A program made the position numbers and the translations under genes. A DNA stretch of 43,942 nt, taken from positions 79,775 to 123,716 of the forward strand of contig HF991471.1 of the NCBI GenBank assembly GCA_000433095.1, written 5' to 3'. Below the pieces are notes generated by a model. The model saw nothing but the letters and a program-made list of their open reading frames with translations. It had not been told where the DNA came from and did not search any database. Shown here in pieces: positions 40,287 through 43,942 of this stretch. This DNA is from Clostridium sp. CAG:967 (GTDB lineage Bacteria > Cyanobacteriota > Vampirovibrionia > Gastranaerophilales > Gastranaerophilaceae). Positions within the stretch are counted from its first letter, which is position 1. Every line of letters starts with the position of its first letter.

Positions 40287-40919
40287 ATGAGAATTACTGC
40301 AATAAGTTATCAAACAAATCCGAATTTTATAGGTGAAGGCTCAAAAAAGAACAAACTTAAAACCGCAGCAGGCGCAGCAGCTATAGCTGTAGCAACGGCA
40401 GCTCCAATGTCAGATGCTGAAGCTCAAGTTTATTTTCCACCGGTCATAAGACCGCCATATACAACCATTCCTGCACCGTCAGTAACTTCTGTACCAAATT
40501 GTTTTGTAGTAGGTGATTTAAGAAATTTTGATTATAACAAAACTATGCGGGAAGTTTTTGATGAAATTGACTCAAACGGCAACGAAAACGGAGTAATCTC
40601 TGCAAAAGAAGTTGTAAGAACAGAACGTAATAACTGGAATATGAATAATATATATCCTTATAATAATTATCAGATGCAACAGACACAAGCCCAATTCAAT
40701 GCATTATCAGAAATCTATAATGAAGACGACTCTGATCCTAATACGATAAATTACAGAGAATACAAAGCTATAATGAAAGATTTTATGGAAACAAAAAATA
40801 TAAATACCTTTATTAACTTAATGAAGGTATTTACTATACCGGGTTTTGTATGCCCACCGCATCCTCACCATCATGTTGCTCCACCTCCGCCGCATCACCA
40901 TAGAGGACACAGACACTAA
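40287..40919 (+). CDS. EF-hand-like, His-rich protein of unknown function
   Basis: About 210 residues. The ATG at 40287 lies seven bases behind GGGAG; an ATG six bases upstream is too close. It opens MRITAISYQTNPNFIGEG, then a basic and Ala-rich hydrophobic segment (LKTAAGAAAIAVATAAPMSD, about 26-45) that may be a signal or anchor. A calcium-loop pattern, DSNGNENGVISAKE, is centred near residue 95, with a second weaker Asp-rich loop (NEDDSDPNTINYRE). The C-terminus is a Pro/His string (HPHHHVAPPPPHHHRGHRH), a likely metal-binding tail. It lies between two prepilins. Function unknown; a surface metal or calcium role is plausible. Confidence 0.6.
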   Translation: MRITAISYQTNPNFIGEGSKKNKLKTAAGAAAIAVATAAPMSDAEAQVYFPPVIRPPYTTIPAPSVTSVPNCFVVGDLRNFDYNKTMREVFDEIDSNGNENGVISAKEVVRTERNNWNMNNIYPYNNYQMQQTQAQFNALSEIYNEDDSDPNTINYREYKAIMKDFMETKNINTFINLMKVFTIPGFVCPPHPHHHVAPPPPHHHRGHRH

Positions 40920-40932
40920 AATAAACTCTGTA

Positions 40933-40961
40933 TTGACAAATAGCTGACTATAATAAATAAT
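40933..40961 (+). promoter_or_regulatory. Promoter of poly-C prepilin 2
   Basis: TTGACA (40933-40938), 17-base spacer, AATAAT (40956-40961): same hexamers and spacing as upstream of prepilin 1. A TATAAT at 40949-40954 has poor spacing. The leader to ATG 41043 is longer than in prepilin 1 and has a small AGGC/GCCT hairpin. Confidence 0.6.
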
Positions 40962-41042
40962 AAAAAAGAAGGCTTAGCCTCTGGTGAATATATAGAAAAT
41001 TTAATAAATATTATCAAATATGGTAAAAAAGGAGGATGAAAA

Positions 41043-41914
41043 ATGTTTAATCAAGAAGCTTTGAGAGTGCCCCCCCCCCGAGAAACACAAGTATAGACGG
41101 GATTTCAAACAAAAGACTTTACTTTTTAAAAAACATGTGCAATAATAGTGATATGGAACATCACTATTTAAACAAACACTTCTCAGAAATTTTTTCACAG
41201 GGAAATCGGCTTTGCCGGGCGTTTACATTGGCAGAGGTTTTAATTACTCTCGGAATTATTGGTGTAGTTGCAGCAATGACAATGCCTGCACTTGTTAGTC
41301 ACCACCAGAAAATGGTATTTAAAAATCAGTATAAAAAGCTGTATTCTACATTGTATCAGGCTTACAACAAATCAGTTTATGATGTTGGCGGTATAACAGA
41401 CTGTTACCATGAAGATATTAATACGGGTGTGCACGGCAATTGGACTGATAAAGCCGCTTGCGAAGATTTTCGTGAAGCAGTGGAAAAAAATCTTTTAATA
41501 GGTAAAATCTGCACAACAAAAGCTGCTGATAACGGCTGCCTGCAAAAAGACCAATACAAAGGTCTGGATTCACTTCTAATTGATCAGAACCCTGATATAA
41601 CTGATGAAGAACTTGCAGCCGGCACAAGTGGTTGTGGCGGTCTAACCAAAAATGCGATAAATAACACCAACCTTGTTTATGTTCTTAACGACGGCGCAAT
41701 TGTAATATCATATCTTCAAGACAGGGTACCAATTTCAATGCTTATTGATGTCAACGGACAAAAAGGTCCAAACAAATGGGGTTATGATTTATTTAAAATG
41801 TCTTTTTATAAAGACGGTAATAATTACAAGTTTGCTCCAATAGGCTGCGGAGTTAGCTCTACCGAAAAAGGCGGAATTTCTTCTACTAAAATGTGGCAGC
41901 AAATGCATAACTAA
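41043..41914 (+). CDS. Type IV prepilin-like protein interrupted by a 10-C tract (second copy, frame off)
   Basis: ATG 41043 reads MFNQEALRVPPPRETQV and stops at 41094-41096. Ten C lie at 41070-41079. With one more C the frame runs without a stop through a leader (NTSIDGISNKRLYFLKNMCN onward, then HFSEIFSQGNRLC) into RAFTLAEVLITLGIIGVVAA and a globular part to 41914: 290 residues. The mature domain has several Cys (TDCYHED, KAACED, GKICTTK, DNGCLQ, SGCGG, IGCGV) that may form disulfides. An internal ATG at 41135 in the pilin frame has no ribosome binding site, so low-level internal starts are possible but unconvincing. The 5' end is nearly identical to prepilin 1. Confidence 0.8.
41070..41079 (+). 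repeat. Homopolymer tract of 10 C in prepilin 2
   Basis: Ten C in codons 10-13 counted from ATG 41043, preceded by GTG and followed by GAGAAA. As in prepilin 1, length 11 would bring the start and the prepilin body into one frame. Confidence 0.95.
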
Positions 41915-41925
41915 AATAAAATTTA

Positions 41926-41934
41926 TGCTATAAT
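41926..41934 (+). promoter_or_regulatory. Extended -10 promoter at the spmA start codon
   Basis: TGCTATAAT (TGn plus consensus -10), then CTACCT and ATG at 41941. The predicted transcript starts at the A of the start codon, so spmA would be translated from a leaderless mRNA. Confidence 0.6.
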
Positions 41935-41940
41935 CTACCT

Positions 41941-42543
41941 ATGAATTACATATTTTATTTTTTAATAGTAATTTCAATAGTAGTTGGAGCTGCAAACGGA
42001 AGACTTTCAGAAGTTGTAAATTCAATACTAACAGGTGCTGAATTATCGGTTAAAGTAGCATTTTCTCTTATAGGGATAATGGCTTTTTGGCTTGGAATGA
42101 TGAAAATTGCCGAAAAATGCGGTCTAATAGCTTTGATAGCAAAGTTGATTAAACCTGTAACCAAAAAGTTATTTAATGAAATTCCTGAGGATTCACCTGC
42201 GATAGGCGATATAGCAATGGCTTTTGCCGCAAACGCTTTTGGTTTGTCTAACGCTGCAACTCCCATAGGCATAAAAGCAATGGAAGAACTTCAAAAAAAT
42301 AACGCTGATAAAACATCAGCTTCCAATGCAATGTGTATGTTTCTTGCAATGAGCACAGCAGGTTTTCAATTAATCCCTGCAACAGTAATAGCTGTTTTAA
42401 TCAGCATAGGATACAAAAATCCAACGGAAATAATAGCACCAACTCTGCTTGTAACAACAATTGCTTTCATAAGCGCAATTATAATAGCCAAAATATTCCA
42501 AAAATTCTGGCAACCACAAAAGCCAGATAAAGGAGATGAATAA
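41941..42543 (+). CDS. spmA: SpmA-like nucleoside-recognition (gate-domain) membrane protein
   Basis: A 200-residue inner-membrane protein with about five hydrophobic helices and the gate-domain signature of SpmA: FSLIGIMAFWLGMMKIAEKC, a proline-rich loop, AANAFGLSNAATPIGIKAM, and MCMFLAMSTAGFQLIPATVI. SpmA and SpmB are spore-core dehydration proteins in Bacillus but occur widely in non-spore-formers with unknown roles. No sporulation gene is seen here. The stop overlaps the spmB start by one base. Confidence 0.88.
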   Translation: MNYIFYFLIVISIVVGAANGRLSEVVNSILTGAELSVKVAFSLIGIMAFWLGMMKIAEKCGLIALIAKLIKPVTKKLFNEIPEDSPAIGDIAMAFAANAFGLSNAATPIGIKAMEELQKNNADKTSASNAMCMFLAMSTAGFQLIPATVIAVLISIGYKNPTEIIAPTLLVTTIAFISAIIIAKIFQKFWQPQKPDKGDE

Positions 42544-43076
42544 TGTTTCAATCATTAATGGACATAATCTCCCTTTGGACACTTCCGGCTATAATAATCT
42601 TAATCCTTACAATGGGATTGTTTAAAAAAGTACCGCTTTACGAAACGTTTACAGATGGTGCAAAAGACGGTTTTAAAGTTGCAGTAAATATCATCCCATA
42701 CCTTGTTGCAATAATTGTTGCAATTTCAATGTTCAGAGCATCAGGAATCATTGAAATGACAGGCGAAGCTTTAAAACCTCTGCTTAACCATTTTAATATA
42801 CCGGCCGACACTATTCCCGTTATGATAGTCCGTTCTCTATCAGGTTCTGCTGCATTGGGAGTATTCTCTGACATAGCTCATAAGCTCGGTCCTGATGACT
42901 ATGCAACAAAACTTTCAGCTGTAATGGTAGGCTCCAGTGAAACAACATTTTATGTTCTGGCAGTATACTTTGGAGCCGTCGGAATTTCAAAACTCAGATA
43001 TGCTCTAATAGTTGGACTATTAGCTGACTTTATCGGAATACTTGCAGCAATCGCTGTCTGTAATTTGATGTTCTAA
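42543..43076 (+). CDS. spmB: SpmB-like nucleoside-recognition (gate-domain) membrane protein
   Basis: A 177-residue inner-membrane protein, partner of SpmA. It shows the SpmB pattern YETFTDGAKDGFKVAVNIIP, then YLVAIIVAISMFRASGIIEM, PVMIVRSLSGSAALGVFSDI and MVGSSETTFYVLAVYFGAVG. Start overlaps the spmA stop (TAATG). A ribosome binding site, AGGAGAT, lies in the end of spmA. Its 3' end overlaps the convergent zinc-ribbon gene by 47 bases. Confidence 0.9.
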   Translation: MFQSLMDIISLWTLPAIIILILTMGLFKKVPLYETFTDGAKDGFKVAVNIIPYLVAIIVAISMFRASGIIEMTGEALKPLLNHFNIPADTIPVMIVRSLSGSAALGVFSDIAHKLGPDDYATKLSAVMVGSSETTFYVLAVYFGAVGISKLRYALIVGLLADFIGILAAIAVCNLMF

Positions 43077-43413
43077 AATCATTCTCAACCCAGCTCTGTG
43101 TAAAATTTGTAAAATTATGACTTACAACAGCTTTTACAAGAACTGCATAACTGATATCTATAAAATTTATTTTATTTATTCTTTCTATAATAAAGTCTTT
43201 TGTACCACAATTGTGACAAAAATTTCTTTCAGGTATAATTTCACCGTTTTTAATAACTCCCTTAATCTTAACACCGCAGCAGGCGCATCTTACAAGATAC
43301 CATTGATTTTCAATCAGCTCGCCGCAATCAGGACAATATGCAAAATCAACATCAGGTCTGACCTTAGAATGCTGACAAACCTTATTAAATTTAAATAACT
43401 CCAATATAGTCAT
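43030..43413 (-). CDS. Small zinc-ribbon protein of unknown function
   Basis: A 127-residue protein with three CxxC pairs: CPDC (27-30), CACC (43-46) and CHNC (66-69), plus Cys13, making two likely zinc ribbons. The C-terminal 50 residues look like poor-quality sequence and overlap spmB by 47 bases, so the stop may be fortuitous but the frame is open. TATAAA is six bases before ATG with no ribosome binding site. Probably binds nucleic acid or another protein. Confidence 0.6.
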   Translation of the reverse strand: MTILELFKFNKVCQHSKVRPDVDFAYCPDCGELIENQWYLVRCACCGVKIKGVIKNGEIIPERNFCHNCGTKDFIIERINKINFIDISYAVLVKAVVSHNFTNFTQSWVENDFRTSNYRQRLLQVFR

Positions 43414-43453
43414 ACTATTTTTATAATAATATTAAGCAAATAGTCAATTAAAG

Positions 43454-43876
43454 TTAAAAAGCTTTTACCAAAAATATTTTAATATCATTATTTAATCGTT
43501 CTATTCTTTTGACATACCTCATATCAGACCACTTTGTAAGTATAATAACAACAGCAGGAGCTTTATTTGTCATCTTTGCATAATACAAAGATTGACCTAC
43601 ACTTTCCGCCCATTTTTTTGCAAAATCAAATTCGATAGCATAATCTTTAGTTAAGCAGTCAACTCTTGTCATATCCCACAAAACAGCTTCTCTACGGCCA
43701 AATTCAGGGCTGCACCATTGGTTAACGTAAAAACTTTCAGGCATATCAGCCTGCATAACCTTAGTATCATATAATTCTTTTGGTACATAATTAAGCCCGC
43801 AATAATAAATCCCTGAAAGAATTAATAGGAATGAAATAATAAAACTAATAATCTTTTTCTTATACTTCAACTTCAT
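43454..43876 (-). CDS. Membrane-anchored or secreted PD-(D/E)XK nuclease-like protein
   Basis: About 140 residues from ATG 43876. An N-terminal hydrophobic helix (residues 8-27) is followed by a conserved-looking domain with RREAVLWDMTRVDCLTKDYA, IEFDFAKKWAESVGQSLYYA and a strand VVIILTKW. Asp-x(7)-Glu-x-Asp together with KW and GQ-SLYYA is the layout of small PD-(D/E)XK-fold proteins found widely as proteins of unknown role. A longer frame reaches 43936, but its extra part is a translation of a terminator hairpin, so it is not used. TATAAT lies six bases before the chosen ATG. Confidence 0.6.
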   Translation of the reverse strand: MKLKYKKKIISFIISFLLILSGIYYCGLNYVPKELYDTKVMQADMPESFYVNQWCSPEFGRREAVLWDMTRVDCLTKDYAIEFDFAKKWAESVGQSLYYAKMTNKAPAVVIILTKWSDMRYVKRIERLNNDIKIFLVKAF

Positions 43877-43893
43877 AAATACATTATATAATA

Positions 43894-43930
43894 AAAAAAG
43901 AGAATCTGATTTTCTCAAATTCTCTTTTTT
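43894..43930. terminator. Terminator of the gene beyond the right edge
   Basis: AAAAAAGAGAAT (43894-43905) and ATTCTCTTTTTT (43919-43930) form a 12-bp stem with A/T runs on both sides, working in either direction. Confidence 0.75.
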
Positions 43931-43942
43931 AAACAAAGGCGC

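Noticed and set aside
41941..43076. spmA-spmB as evidence for sporulation
   Set aside because: These gate-domain proteins are widespread in non-spore-formers, and no sporulation gene is present.
43877..43936. A longer start for the 43454-43876 gene
   Set aside because: The extra 20 codons are translated from a 12-bp terminator hairpin and the -10 element lies within them.
1..43942. tRNA, rRNA, CRISPR arrays and insertion sequences
   Set aside because: I looked for T-loop patterns, regularly spaced repeats, transposase motifs and terminal inverted repeats and found none I can support.

Overview
The window (43.9 kb, AT-rich, densely coded) looks like a chromosome segment of a Gram-negative, low-GC bacterium. 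BamA/Omp85, a Skp-like chaperone and an outer-membrane-type operon show a diderm envelope. A three-POTRA Omp85, an RpaB/OmpR-type orphan regulator, several long-leader prepilins with the core FTLAEVLITLGIIGVVAA, and many lineage-type proteins of unknown function point to gut Vampirovibrionia/Melainabacteria (Candidatus Gastranaerophilales). That assignment is an inference from protein style, not a database result.

Layout. 1-1487: N-terminal two thirds of secA (minus strand, cut by the window edge). 1590-3239: large protein with coiled-coil ends. 3365-13431: a compact minus-strand phage head/packaging module (LuxR-type HTH, amidase, gp10-like stabilisation protein, major capsid, scaffold, gp4-like adaptor, small terminase, GNAT, portal, TonB-like cargo gene, large terminase, small membrane protein). 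No integrase, repressor, replication, tail-fibre or tail-tube gene is visible. 13555-15991: zinc-ribbon protein, SPASM-type radical SAM enzyme and ZupT. 16034-17380: FliI/SctN-type ATPase. 17562-19745: rpsP, two unknown genes, speD. 19985-22427: orphan response regulator, poly-C prepilin 1, era. 22532-33465: envelope/housekeeping run (AMIN-like membrane protein, solute-binding lipoprotein, rsmI, bamA, skp-like, udp, a soluble FlhA C-domain protein, GH77 glucanotransferase). 33500-36118: divergent pair of unknown membrane proteins. 36176-39032: TatD-associated radical SAM and an ADP-forming acyl-CoA synthetase. 39086-41914: XRE regulator with tandem operators, prepilin 3, EF-hand/His-rich protein, poly-C prepilin 2. 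41941-43876: spmA-spmB, zinc-ribbon protein, membrane-anchored nuclease-like protein.

Most notable: two prepilin genes (20755-21530 and 41043-41914) share the same promoter geometry, ribosome binding site and 5' coding sequence running into a tract of exactly 10 C. In both, the start codon is out of frame with the prepilin body by one base, and an 11-C tract would make each gene continuous. This is the signature of slipped-strand phase variation or programmed slippage of surface pilins, unless both tracts are assembly undercalls. Secondary signals are parts of a flagellar/type III export apparatus without its membrane gate (ATPase and a detached FlhA cytoplasmic domain), a phage head module that may be domesticated, a small-RNA-like unit inside that module, and a recurrent -10/N6/ATG layout that predicts leaderless mRNAs.
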